Source: Glandiceps talaboti
Lineage: Eukaryota > Hemichordata > Enteropneusta > Spengelidae
Direction: 5' to 3'
Length of the DNA stretch: 47,500 bases
Assembly: GCF_964340395.1 (NCBI RefSeq)
Contig: NC_135557.1
Coordinates: 17,842,230 to 17,889,729 of the forward strand
Shown here one piece after another: positions 12,634 through 32,000 of this stretch. The notes under the pieces were generated by a model. It had not been told where the DNA came from. It saw only the letters and a program-made list of their open reading frames with translations, and did no database searches. Numbering within the stretch: position 1 is the first letter of the stretch; each line of letters opens with the position of its first letter. The position numbers and the translations under genes were made by a program.

Positions 12634-13150
12634 TGTATGTGTTCTGTACATTCTATGAGGGCGTATGAGGTAAAAAAATACTTCCATGTGGTCATCAAAA
12701 TTACGAGTTGTTTAGTCCATACTAAATGTCAGTTCATACACTCTATACTCTATCCATAATACTCATCAAGTATGAATACGCCCCCCTCATTCATGATGAT
12801 GAATCTACATAATTACTTCACCCCCTCTCATTGCGTAAGGGGAGCCAGCACATATGTTATCTATATCAGAAACATTCATAAGGTTTATATATTAACTACA
12901 GTTATGTTAGAACTATAGTACAGGCAAGACAAGTATGTGCCAATGATTGCTATGGGGGCAAAGGTTTTTATATTTAATTAAAGTTGCAGCTGACAGCTTT
13001 GTGTCACGAATGTTAAAAGGATTTGGAGGGCTTAAACTAATAACAATACACGTGACACAATCATTCAATATTCGACGTATATGGACAACAGTGGAGGTTA
13101 TGTAGAACACATCATAGGTATAACATTTTTTTTAGTATTTCTGAACGCAG

Positions 13151-13532
13151 CACAGGGGCTTGGAATTGGCTATATTTGTTGACAAATAGGTATTTACAAA
13201 TATTTATTTATTGTTTATTGTTTACTATTAACAATTTGTTTTTGCTTGTTGAAAACATCTTTTCCCTACAAGGTTGAGGGCGCACAGTATAACTAACTCA
13301 TACATAATTAATCATAGTGAAACTGTTTTAATAAAACCAACACAAGAGCAGTGAAAGTTGATTTAGAATAAACACAACCCCAGCTTTTCAAATCATTACT
13401 TTATTACATGACACCTTGTAGAGAAAATATATATTTCAAAAAGCAAAAAAATGTAAACGTAAATAATACACAACGAATACATATTTGTTAGCAAGTATTT
13501 TAAACAAATATTTCAAATTCCAAGCCCCTGTG
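13151..13532. mobile_element. Non-autonomous DNA transposon (MITE-like) with 17-bp TIRs
   Basis: The sequence CACAGGGGCTTGGAATT at 13151-13167 is matched by its exact reverse complement at 13516-13532. Immediately outside lie AACGCAG (13144-13150) and AATGCAG (13533-13539), a direct repeat with one mismatch that reads as a target-site duplication of about 7 bp. The interior is AT-rich and has no long ORF, as expected for a deletion derivative mobilised in trans. The CAGGGGC-type terminus recalls hAT ends, but hAT target duplications are normally 8 bp, so the superfamily stays open. Confidence 0.7.
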
Positions 13533-13878
13533 AATGCAGTAATGAACGGAATATGTAAATGAGAGACGTAGGTGTGTGCTAAAACTAAAACACATGACCA
13601 ATAATGACAGATTATATATCATATCAGGCTTGCTCAAGTCTCCAGAGTAAGCTTTTAAACACTTTAGTCATAAATGAAATACCTTTTTTTACCTTAGCGT
13701 GTTCTGTTGTGTGAAATAACGAGCCGGTTGAGTGAGGGCGAAACAGTCGAGTGGACAGGTACATCCCTGAGAGACTACCAGTAACAGCAACAGCGTGAAA
13801 CACTGTAACAGCTTAGTGTATCTTAGTTGATACGGTGTTATCTACACCACTCTACATACATATATGTATACAGTACTG

Positions 13879-13879
<1 letters not shown>

Positions 13880-13958
<79 letters not shown>
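13880..13958. repeat. (AT)n microsatellite
   Basis: About 79 bases of pure AT. Confidence 0.97.
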
Positions 13959-13961
<3 letters not shown>

Positions 13962-14085
13962 ACACACAGTGATTATGTCACATGTATAGGAAAACATAGT
14001 ATCGTTTTTGTTGCATAGAAACATCGTTCATATGGGTTTGTAATTATTCTGTCGTTCCTGTTTGTTAGCATATATGTGTTGTTAT

Positions 14086-14154
14086 TGTTTGTTTGTTTGT
14101 TTGTTTGTTTGTTTGTTTGTTTGTTTGTTTGTTTGTTTGTTTGTTTGTTTGTTT
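14086..14154. repeat. (TTTG)n microsatellite
   Basis: Perfect tetranucleotide run. A short (AC)n follows at about 14240-14261. Confidence 0.96.
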
Positions 14155-14489
14155 ACCACTTCTGACAGTTGTCATGGAACGACTTTTTCTAAAGTACAGG
14201 ATGGGGGAGGGATAACAATCACTGGAGAAATAAGAAAGAACACACACACACACACACACAGATGTCAAAGGTTTAGCTTGAACTGGTCTAATTTTTCTCT
14301 AAACAAAAAAATACCACACTTTGTACACCGAAATTTCTTGTACGAAAAGATATGCTTACAATATAAATATAAAAACTTAGCATACATTTGACTATTACAT
14401 GTATTACTAAAATGACTGGTTGTGGCAAATAAAACTACTAACATTGTTAACGATGTAAATTCTCTTCTGTCGCGTACCGAAGTGCAGAC

Positions 14490-15795
14490 TTGACATGACA
14501 TGACTTGACTTGACTTGACATACGACTTGACTTGACTTGACTTGACTTTTGTGACTTGACTTGACTTGACTTGACTTGACATGACACTTGTGACTTGACT
14601 TGACTTGACTTGACATACGACTTGACTTGACTTGACTTGACTTGACTTGACACTTGTGACTTGACTTGACTTGACTTGACTTGACTTGACATGACACTTG
14701 TGACTTGACTTGACTTGACTTGACATGACATGACATGACTTGACTTGACTTGACTTGACATACGACTTGTGACTTGACTTGACATACGACTTGACTTGAC
14801 TTGACTTGACACTTGACACTTGTGACTTGACTTGACTTGACTTGACTTGACATACGACTTGACTTGACACTTGTGACTTGACTTGACTTGACTTGACTTG
14901 ACACGAGACGACACGAGACGACACGACACGACACGACACGACACAACACGACTTGACTCGACTCAACTCAACTCAACTCAACTCGACATGACATGACATG
15001 AGATGACTTGACATGGCATGGCATAACTCCACTCGGCTCCTCTTGACTTGACACGACTTGACTTGACACGACTTGACTTGACATGACTTGACTCAACACT
15101 ACACGACTTGACATGACATCACTCATAATTACTTGACACAACATGACTTTGACATGACTCGACATGACTTGACTCCACACGACTTGACACGACTTAACTC
15201 GACATGACACAACTTGACACAAATTGGCTCAACACGACACGAATTTGTACAACTTGCAAATGATTCAACACGACACAACTTGACTCAACAAGACTTGACT
15301 CGACATCACTTGACATGATACGACATCATTTGACTCGACTCGACGTGACTTGAGTGGATACGACTCAACTCAACATCACACAACTTGACACGACTTGACT
15401 CGACATGACATGAATTCACACAACTTGACCCAACACGCCTTGACTTGACACGACTTGACTCAATGCTACACAACTTGACTTGACATGACTTGACTTGACA
15501 CGACACGACTTTGCCACGACTCGACATGACAAGACTTGACACGACTTGAAATGATTTGACTAGATTCAACATGACTCGACACGACACGACACGACACGAC
15601 ACGGCACGACTTGATGTGACACGACACGACACGACACGACACGACAAGACACGACGAAACATGACACAACTTGACACGACACTACCTTGACTTGACTTGA
15701 CTTGACTTACCTTTACTTGACTTGACTTGACTCTTTGACTTGATTGTCAACTTGACTCTTGACCTTACCTGACCTTTGACCTTACCTGACTTGAC
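14490..15795. repeat. 1.3-kb pentanucleotide satellite (ACTTG/ACACG variants)
   Basis: A nearly continuous array of 5-bp units. The left part is dominated by ACTTG with periodic ACATACG and ACACTTGTG interruptions, which form a higher-order pattern. The centre and right are dominated by ACACG, ACATG and ACTCA variants, and the right edge by ACTTG and a CTTGACCTTACCTGAC motif. On the minus strand a pure 5-bp unit cycles through five codons (Ser-Ser-Gln-Val-Lys) in every frame without a stop. This explains the long overlapping ORFs up to 233 codons, which I do not regard as genes. Confidence 0.95.
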
Positions 15796-18700
15796 AATTT
15801 TAAACATAGTTCAAACTCATGGAAAGAAGTACAAATATCGAACATATAGAAAATAGCTAACAATAATCAATATACATGCTGAATGAACTTGTACTATCAC
15901 CACGGAAATCATGAATAAATTCTAGATAATGAATTGAATTTGTGCTGATTGGAGCAAGAAGTGAAACAAGTTCAGAAAAATACTTAACAGTCATCAGTGT
16001 TGAATACATACACTTCTGAAAACAATATTCAATAACTGTGTTTTAAACTTCAGCAATGACTCCGAAGATCTCTGAACAAATCAAAGCTGATGGAATCATC
16101 ATAGTGTATTTTGCCACACGACTCACGAGTAATGGGTAACGCTGTACCCCAAATAATTGGACAGTATTGGCAGGAATAAATTTCATACAAAACAAATGGC
16201 ATTTTAAATTCAAAACACACACACAAACAATGTATTTAAAATCTACACATCGACATATTGCAGTCTAACTCGAAGTATCGACTTCACACAAAGACGATGC
16301 AAATTACAAATATCACACAATTTAATTGATGAATAAAAACTTCTGTTTTACTCACAGTTGCTGACTATTCACCGACGGCGATCAACCGGATAATTCACCA
16401 AAAATGTTCATTTGGCTATTTGGTAACAAGTCCAAGTATTTTCAGTCAAATTTCAAAGTTGATGTTATCCAAGAGTGCACGCAGTTCACTCTAGTTCAAA
16501 ACCATTAGCAAGTCTACAACGTTACAAGCACTTGTCATGATATCAGTGATGTCGACACCAAACCATGCTGACGAAGTTCAACAGCCATTCACCATATACT
16601 CACGCTGTGCAGAGATTAGTCCGCGTGAAATGTCCGTTCTTTGAGTACCGTACCCAGACTTGGGTCACTCAACAAAACCACCAGTCCTGTTAAGAAATAC
16701 CCCCTGACCAGTTTGGGCGTAGCGTCCTTTGCCACGGTCTCGTTGAAGTGTCAGTGTATCAGTAGAATGGTTTCATTGTCATTTCCTACTTCATCCCTCC
16801 ATGGAAGTATCCAAGTCCAGCTCCGTGTTTTTCCACTTCTCGAAAAAAGTTTTCACCAATTCGGCATATTTATTGTGATAATAACCTCCTTCAACAACTG
16901 TGACTGTAAATATTATCACGAGGACATGCCCAAATCTTGCCTATCGCTCCGTTCACAGTCTGCAAACTGAGGGTTCCGACATGTTATTGTTTTGGCTACA
17001 GATAATGACTGCACTCAAACTACGCGCACTGAGAGTGAATATGAATCTGATTGGCAGAAGCTCACAGTGAATATTGAATGTGATGAAGAAAACAAAATAC
17101 ACAGGTGTATAACGCAAATGCAGCAGCTTGTTTTCTTTCTCTTGGCATTACGCAATGAACAATGAATGAATTAATGTCATTCATTGAAGCAAGTAAATAC
17201 TCAACACTCGCTATTTATAACACACTTCTCCTGGACATAGAATATTCAGTAGCTAGTATGTTTGAACAGATCATCGATTCGCCAGTTTCTTTTGCGGGTA
17301 TTTTTATTCTCCCGCTTCTAGCCAGACTCGGGACTAAAGACATAGAATTAGATCAAGTAACACAACACGACACAACACGACACAACACAACACAACACAA
17401 CACAACACAACACAACACATGGAAATGGAAAATGTTACAAAGAAAACTTATCCATGGAGATAAGTAAATGATTTTACATTTTTTGAGTTGTATGCACTTA
17501 CGATTGACGTTCTTCATACTATAGAAAACCAAAACATTCAATCGTGCCTACCCCAAAATTTGTAATCGTTCAGCACGATTGAATCTACATTTTATATTTT
17601 CGATCGTGTCAAATATGGAAATCTTGCACAGAATGACGACATCAGACTCTTCCCTCTCCTGAGAGTGTCGTGGAGGGCTCCCTACTGTCGCCAAAGGTAC
17701 GAGGTACTGTGTGGTTGTGATGCAGTCTTGTCACGGAGTCCTCTGAAGTTTGGCAGCGACAATACTACATCTCTCTTTACACCAAATAAAGCTTTTGTTG
17801 CCCTGCTCGCAATATGACGCTGAGCATGGCCCTATAAACCAGAGCTGGATAGTACAAATACCAAGATAATTATACCACAAACAAGGAAGTTTTTCTGTGG
17901 AAGTTCCTTGTCTGTGATCATACATACGGACAATATCTAATTTGTTTCCATCCAAAGACCCTTGAGTCTGTTAAAAAAAATATAGAGTGGGGGATATCAT
18001 TTTCGTTATAAAGTAGAGGGTGTCATTCAACTGACTAAATGTCGTAATGGGTGTCAGTACACTGTTTACTTACAGTAAATGATGTCATTCGTTTTTCAAA
18101 CCATGGCATTGCTTTCAATCCCCTTATTTTATAAATTAACGGCTGCCATTCCTGGACCACTTGTTTAATAGTGTAGACAAATACAACTAATGTAATGCAA
18201 ATGGACATTTGTTTTGAATAATAAATATAATTTACGTTACCATTGATTCAATAATTGTTTCCCATATTATTCTAAAATATATATGCACTTGTAATGATCA
18301 AAAAGGTTGTCAATGTTTCTTTCCCATCGCTGTTCTTATAGTTTACATTGTTTTGTCTAAAAAAAATATGAACAGCATGCTTCTTAATACGAAGAAAACA
18401 AATAAACAAATCTGTAGGTAATTTACGTTACATTTATCACAGCGTTAAAATAGGTGATGACATGACGTAATCGCCGTGTTGTAGGTTGCATATTTTTTCT
18501 CTTCCAATGTTATGTATATCGTACGAATTTTTTAAACGTTTGATATTAATTCCTAGAGGTAAGTTTCCACGATGCACTTCACTAGAACATGCTTCGACAA
18601 ATATCGATGATAATTTTGATGTAGACTTTCTGTGAAAATGTCATCACCTTCGCTGATTGCAATGACTGTATTCCGATGTTTTCTGCTAATGCTCGTGAGC

Positions 18701-19600
18701 TGACAAAATAACTGCGTCGGTGTGATAACGCCATGTCACCTATATGTCAGTGTGTGATGTTGCCGTTTATGACGGATCACTTGTAACGTAATTTACCATT
18801 ACGTGTATTACATTCCTAAAATTAAAGCATGGTGTAAGCAAAACGATATAGAATTTCAAAGACATGGTTGCCTCGCACAATTCTTTTTTGACACCCAACA
18901 ACATCCATGTAAACGTGGAGAATGTACCCACTTTAAAAAGAAAGAAAAGTATGGTAACGTTTATTACATTCTTATCCATACTCTGCATAATTAAAGAGGC
19001 ATAGGAAGATTATTCAGTTGAAAATACAATACATTCTTTTATCATATAGTCACTAAAACAGTCACAGAACAGTACATGTCGGTGTTGTTTTTTCTTTTAC
19101 AAGTGAAAAGAAGTAATATCTCTCAATGGATTGCTGGAAAGACTTCACGAAAGTATTTCTTAATGAATGATAACGTAAATTACAACAAATGGGTGACAAT
19201 AAATCTTCGTAATGTACTCCTGACCTAGAGAGTACTTGAGGTATAAGATTTGTTGTTTTAAATGCATATTGAGATATTGCATTCAATCAAAAAACAAATG
19301 TGTGAGAATTTACATCAATTTTCCGGAAAACCAGTTATGTTCTGCAATATCTCTGAGTGGCGACACTGGTTTTTTTTGCATGTTTTTATGGAAGAGATAC
19401 ATATTGAAAGTTTGTTCTTCAGCTTAATATCAATTTCTGATAGCAAAAGTAATAATTTATGTATACTGTGCAACTGTTGTTGGGTGCCTACTTATGTGCT
19501 GATAACTCAGTTGTCTGGTTCTCGGTTTTTGTGACAGGCGTGCGACATGTGAATACATGAATTGTACATATTACCTCTTACTGAGAGTGGGTAATAAATC
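15796..19600. other. Gene-free stretch upstream of the GST cluster
   Basis: No coding region that I can support. A locally GC-richer patch at about 16500-17000 carries an ORF on the minus strand ending in YAELVKTFFEKWKNTELDLD and stop (near 16795), and a GTGAGTATATGG donor-like site near 16605. It could contain an unrecognised exon, but nothing confirms it. An (ACAAC)n array lies at 17358-17420. A possible very decayed retrotransposon stretch (KYLGI-like phrase, minus strand) lies at about 17650-17960. Confidence 0.5.
17358..17420. repeat. (ACAAC)n pentanucleotide repeat
   Basis: Perfect to near-perfect 5-bp units, a relative of the large pentanucleotide array about 2 kb upstream. Confidence 0.93.
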
Positions 19601-19668
19601 AGTGCAAAATGAGAGACGTAGGCTGGTTGAAATAATCATGTTGAATTTACATATAATGAATTATATAT

Positions 19669-19745
19669 ATCACGTGATTCGTCAGACCACAGAACCGCAC
19701 CTTTTTTACCCACTACCACCGCAGACGGGAGTTCATACCACAAAC
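19669..19745 (+). promoter_or_regulatory. GST A 5' flank / 5' UTR, single copy of the GST repeat unit
   Basis: It contains CACGTGATTCGTCAGACCAC and the CCACTACCACCGCAGACGGGAG segment immediately before the ATG at 19746. The same unit is tandemly repeated in front of GST B. The CACGTG is an E-box core. I see no clear TATA box at a fixed distance. The transcription start is not determined, so part may be transcribed. Confidence 0.5.
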
Positions 19746-26410
<6,665 letters not shown>

Positions 26411-28625
26411 AATACGTGCAATATATTGTCAATGGAAAACTGTATAAAACAGAATAATTTGATTTAAGGTGACGGATTGTAAATAGTTCAATTCCTTATA
26501 CAGCCCTTTTTCAAGAAGTATAGTGTGGCTATTGAAGGACATATCAAGCTCATTGAGACTTACTGCAATGTTTTATGTTTAGATAAACATATTAGGATTT
26601 ACCCCTTACTGTGAAGGCTTTTGTTTGTCTGGCCGCTGTACAACAGAGTTTTTGGAATAATGTTTACATATTCCTGTACAATCTATCAAGTGTACCATTG
26701 ATCTATTGTAATAGTAGTAGTCTGTATGCTGCTGCTGTTTACATCATTAACCAAATATATAACAGATATTATAATAATAATAATCTTTATTTATACTGGA
26801 TAGTTCTTTAAGCATATAAACACTTGTCTCCCAAGAAGTCCAGTGAGGTCCATCCCTCATGGGTTCAGTGTTGTAACGGATGGTTGTGTGTTATCTTCAA
26901 TGTATTTATCTGAATCGAACAAGAACCCTTGTGATCATTTTCACTGAACTTGATACCTTCTTTAATAGTTACTTGTTACAAGACAAACTGGGCACGGTTG
27001 ACTTAGCAGTTCTGTGATGTCACAATATTGTTTTACACTTTCTTGGACAGCCTCAGTTGCATTTGTTGAGGTACAGCACACAGTGGGGCTGTAGAAGCTG
27101 AGAAGTAATCATATTGATTATCAGTAGAAAATCTAACCACTGAATAAATTAATACCATCACGTCCATGTGTAATTTATTCAGTTAGGCCACTGCACTTTA
27201 CAAGAATAGCAAAGTTTATTGCGATTCCGTAAGGGATCCCGATGTGTATTGGTGCCTCTGATATCTATAGTTTAGAGCTCAGATTTGTCTATGTCTATGT
27301 AAACAAACGCCATGCCTCATGAGGGTAATGGCATGGCAACTTTCCTGTATTCCTTAGAAAAGTGCTTTATAACTGAGAAATCATTATAACATTTACAATG
27401 TCAGTCTAGAGACATTAATAACAACATTAATATTGTATTTGTTGACTCGTTATGTATGTAATCTTTTTTTCAACATATCTTTCATTCATAGTTTTAATCA
27501 TAGATAAAATGAACAGGATGTCAAATACACAAATTGTTGTACAAGGGTTTGGATATTTTCGTATGAATGACTTTTACTTCTATTTCATTACCCAACTTAT
27601 TACTGATAGAATCTGAAAAAAAATGAATATGGAGACATGATCGATGGCCAAATGGTTCGCAGATTGCTTATTCATTTAAACTCGCCACTGCCGTTTGTTT
27701 CTGAATACCTAAAGCAAACTATGTCAAATATATAATTGGGAACCTGGTAGGACAGAGATTGCTATGTGAATTGTTATACACTTTCAGTTAGAGCTGTATT
27801 GGAATGTATATTACTCAGGATGTTGGCGAAGTTATATAGGGTTGCTGTGTCGATATACCTCTGTGGCAGGAGTTGTTGTTTTATTTCATGATAGTGCCCC
27901 TGCTTTATACGTGCCCCTGAAACATATCATAAGGCATTTGTTGTTTCCAACTATTGCCACCACTGTAGTTTTGTGTCTTTGTATTTGGATCTCCTCACAA
28001 CACAACTAATATTTAATTCACTGCATTTCACTGATATGTTACGATATTACTCTACAACAGTGGCGGTGGTAGCAGTAGGATTTGGAACTGATGGCAGTGG
28101 TGGGATGCCAATATCATAAAATGTGAAGCATTTGAGACATAAGCAAAATCTCCCAATGGACTGGTGTTGGTCAAATAATTACATATTATGTACAAATATG
28201 AATCAAGTCGAAAAGGTACCAAACGGCAATTGTTGTTCGAATGACCTACAGCACTCTTAATGTCGGTGAAGTGCGGGAAAAAGGTTTGCTGAGTGAAAGT
28301 AAACATATTGTAAAACCTTTGACCAAAATATGTTTTGCTCTCGCACTCCTTTAACCTCCTTTAACTCCTTTAACCAAAACCAATGCTCTTGTCAAAAGTT
28401 CAAGTATACCATATTTGACAAATATATTTTCACGTACAGTCTGTCGAGTGGATGTCAAGTTGTTTGCTTACATGTCCACTGAGTCAGCAATCCATATCTC
28501 TAACACTGTCATTCTATTATGTCACCTCAAATGATCTCTGGAAAACCTTGACACTTGTTGGACTGATGTACGATACGCTGTCAATGTTTGATAGATGTTG
28601 TAAGTATAGATAATAGCAAATGAAA
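26411..28625. other. GST A 3' flank; duplicated non-coding sequence
   Basis: No gene seen. Most of it up to about 28125 is homologous, in order, to sequence after GST B (35366-38030). An example is the AACTCGCCACTGCCGTTTGT block at about 27678 and 37076. An AATAATAATAATCTTTATTTATACTGG segment at about 26772-26799 resembles the reverse complement of a LINE/SINE 3' tail. Confidence 0.65.
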
Positions 28626-28684
28626 CAGGTGGGCTGGTTGAAATAATCAAGTTGCTCTTTGCACTAAGAATTTACATAGAATGC

Positions 28685-28985
28685 ATGATTCGTCGGACCA
28701 CTTAACATCACCTTCGTACCTACTACCAACGCAGACGAGAGTTCTTACGTCAACTGATTTGCACATATCACGTGATTCGTCAGACCACAGAACACGCCTT
28801 GTACCCAGTACCACCGCAGACGAGAGTTCTTACGTCAACTGATTTGCACATATCACGTGATTCGTCAGACCACAGAACAGCACCTTCGTACCCACTACCA
28901 CCGCAGACGGGAGTTCTTATGTCAACTGATTTGCACATATCACGTTATTCGTCAGACCACAGAACAGCACCTTGTAAACAATAAC
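28685..28985 (+). repeat. ~86-bp tandem repeat (about 3.5 units) before GST B
   Basis: The CGTC(A/G)GACCAC core recurs at 28691, 28778, 28863 and 28950 (spacing 87, 85, 87). Each unit contains the E-box-like CACGTGATTCGTC (degraded to CACGTTATTCGTC in the last, and absent in the first) plus the ACCNCGCAGACG(A/G)GAG segment. GST A has a single related unit. The array ends about 20 bp before the GST B ATG, so it is promoter, 5' UTR or both. Confidence 0.9.
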
Positions 28986-29004
28986 ACCCCACATTTGTGC
29001 AAAC

Positions 29005-32000
29005 ATGCCTAAATACCAACTTATATATTTCAATTCCCGTGGACGTGCTGAAATGACACGACTCATTTTCGCTGCCGCTGGTGTGGAATATGATGATGTC
29101 CGTTTCGAACAGGAGCAGTGGGAGACAGAAAAGGCGACGGGAAGTAAGTACATGCACTAAACTTTGGCATGACTGCTTGTAATGTACATATGTGCAACAT
29201 TATATAGCATGACAACTGCAGTATGCAATCTGATAAACGTACTTGCCCTCGCTGTATATATTGTTTGAATCTGGCTCAAGGCCCATAAAAAAGAAATACA
29301 CCAGGAATGTTCAAGAAAATACATATATAAATTCCTCAAACCAAAACCAACACAAAAAAAACAAATAGTGACATAAATCAATAAAGAATATCTCTCCAGT
29401 GCCTGCACTGTAGAGAGTCATGGTACATACATGAGTAAACACACTATACATAAACATTACTACTATCTAAAACTCTCTTGACAAAATTATAAACACTTTT
29501 CCGGACAAGTTCACCAAAGGACAAAACTGAGTAACAAACAAACATAGAACTAATACTACACCGCCTGGACAAATTTTAAAAAATTCTAAAACAATTATTT
29601 TACGCAACTCGAACTTTGTTGTATGTTTTCAACATAAAATCAGACCATAGATGACAACAGTATAAATTAGAACAAAAAGACTTGAATACCCTAACCTTAA
29701 CTTGACTAGAACACAAAATTCCTACATTGAAAGTTACTACTTATGTAAAGTAATTGCATTTGTCTAGTAATATCATCATCATCCATGAAGATACTGAGTA
29801 CAAATACACCCAGATATTTTGTACGAGTCGACAAACGAAAGCTTATTATCATTTAAAGAAATAACAGGGGTGTTTAAAAGCTTAATGTTTTTGGGCATGA
29901 CAACCATACAATCTGTTTTTTCTGATTATAGATAATATCGTGTTCGATACCGTAAATCTCGCAAACATGAATAAGCTTTTTTGAGCCCTTGCTAGAGGGG
30001 CTGAAGACAATTAAATCATCGGCATATGAAATGTGATTCAAAAGTCTACTATTAATCAGACATCCAACCTTATGAGAAGACAAACGATGGCTCAGCTCAT
30101 CAATGTAAACATTAAAAAAAACGTGGCGATAACCCCCCCCCCCCCCCCCCCCTTGGCGAACGCCTTTAAGAACAGTGAAGGTAGAGGAGATGACAGCTCC
30201 GCATTTCACACACTATAACTGAGATCTATACCAAAATACTATCTAACGAACAAAAATTACGGGAACTCCTCTCAGTAAAAGCTTTTTAAAAAGTGACCAG
30301 TGATTAACCCGATCGAACGCTTTAGAAGCATCCATAAAACATAGAAACATTGGATTCTTATGAAACTTATATAATTGGATAACTTCTTTCAGGAGATAGA
30401 TACATTGGTCAGTAGAGTGTTTACCCTTAAAACCAAATTGATTGTCAGAAATATACAAATGTGACTCGATATAGTTAAGTAGAACATGTTCAAGCACTTT
30501 TGAAATGACAGATGAAAGGGCAATTATAAGGTCTATAGTTACCCTTATCAGTGACATCCCCAGCCTTATCCTTAATGATAGGCACCAAAACGGTAGAAAT
30601 CATATCAGGTGGCAATTACCCGTGGATAACACAAATATTGAAGAGTATGGCCAAAAGAAAACTGTCATCCGCATCAATTAAGTGCTCAGTATAAATGCCA
30701 TCAAGGCCACATGCTTTACCCTTATCCATACTTTCAATGGCAGATTTGATGTCTTGAACAGCGAACAGCTGTAGAGGGTCATTAACATTAGACAAACTGT
30801 TCCTTACAAACTCCTTATTGTTCTCAGACTTTACTGCAGAGAAAATGGCGATATGGCGATAATGGCGATATCTCTGTGACCAGTGGTTCCCCCACAGTAT
30901 TGGCAAGAGGCACACGATTAGAGCTCTGCTGATCAACATGTTTCCAAAATTGAATATCATCTTTGTTCAACAAGTGGCCTTTGCAGTATGTTCATTGGTT
31001 TTACACGATCTCAAAGCACACTTAAAATGTGCCCCGGAAGTCTGCATTTTTATAACGATAGGTCCATGTTTTGGTCTGGCAAAACTGACCCAGAGCTTGA
31101 AAGCAAATCTATATGTGGATGGACACCTCTTGCCCTAAATTAATATTATGGATTAGCAGTAAAGACAAATGAAGTACGAAACGTGAACCAAGGTCATCAA
31201 ATTCAAAGTCATGTAATGACGTCATTAGGGTCACATGGGTCATTTGTCAGCTGTCTAGAGTCCTGGATGGTCTGGAATAGAATGATACCTTATAGGAAAT
31301 ACAGCATTATTTAATAGCGGTCTCTTTATCGATTCATACAAATGGTCAAACAGTATATGATTATATGAACCAGATGTAAACTGAATGCTTTCAGTAAGGA
31401 CAGACGTTTAAACTGTTGTACCTTCACGCATTATTGCAAACAAACATTTTGCACTACTAGACATGACTACAATAAATTATAGTGTGGCTAGGCACGTAGA
31501 AGGCAGGTTGTTGTGAGTGTGGGGAACGATGGGTATATGTATAGAAAGAGGAGCCACTCCGGTTGTGGCTAAAATCAAAATACTTCATTTCACAGGATAA
31601 GTAATGTTAAAATCTCAGAGTATAGGAAGTGGTTTGTAACTAATATTGGTATAAGGGATATATGATCATGTCGATAGATACATGCAGCTTATTGACATTG
31701 ATGAAATTTACGAGAACATTCTTGAAGATGAAGTTTCCTCTGACGTCTCCGACACATGGCTTTGGAACTCCGGTCGTCACATCCTATAAATCCGCTTCTG
31801 CAAAAGTTGAGTTTGGCGTATTTTGAAGTACTTTCACTATAATCCACCATTTTAGATGCTACGTCAAAATGGCATTCTACACGTGACTGTGAATACGGTT
31901 TTGTCATTTTTCGAGAACCATGTCTAGAAACAATAGAATTATTGAGTGTTTATTGTTTTGTAAAATTCTTGTACTTTCGTTTTTTGATAATTTTTTTTAG

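Larger units (their letters stand above)
9976..13140. other. Gene-free stretch, AT-rich with simple repeats
   Basis: No exon with good splice sites or recognisable protein similarity. It holds CA/GCAC (10175-10262), GTT/GTG/GTC (10454-10555), ACCG/ACAG (11674-11750), a degenerate ATATT pentanucleotide field (11890-12035) and CATA/CA (12563-12633) repeats. Confidence 0.6.

Noticed and set aside
14265-14966. Long overlapping minus-strand ORFs (165-233 codons) of VKSSQ-type repeats
   Set aside because: They are the automatic product of a pentanucleotide array that lacks stops in all frames; the non-repeat ends show no coding character.
15306-15677. Further VVSCRV-type minus-strand ORFs
   Set aside because: Same satellite, different 5-bp variant.
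16641-16970. 109-codon plus-strand ORF and the opposite-strand YAELVKTFFEKWKN frame
   Set aside because: The region is GC-richer and could hold an exon, but I could not link it to any other exon or family.
17731-17955. Minus-strand ORF with a NYLGI phrase
   Set aside because: It may be very decayed reverse transcriptase, but similarity needs several frameshifts and is too weak to call.
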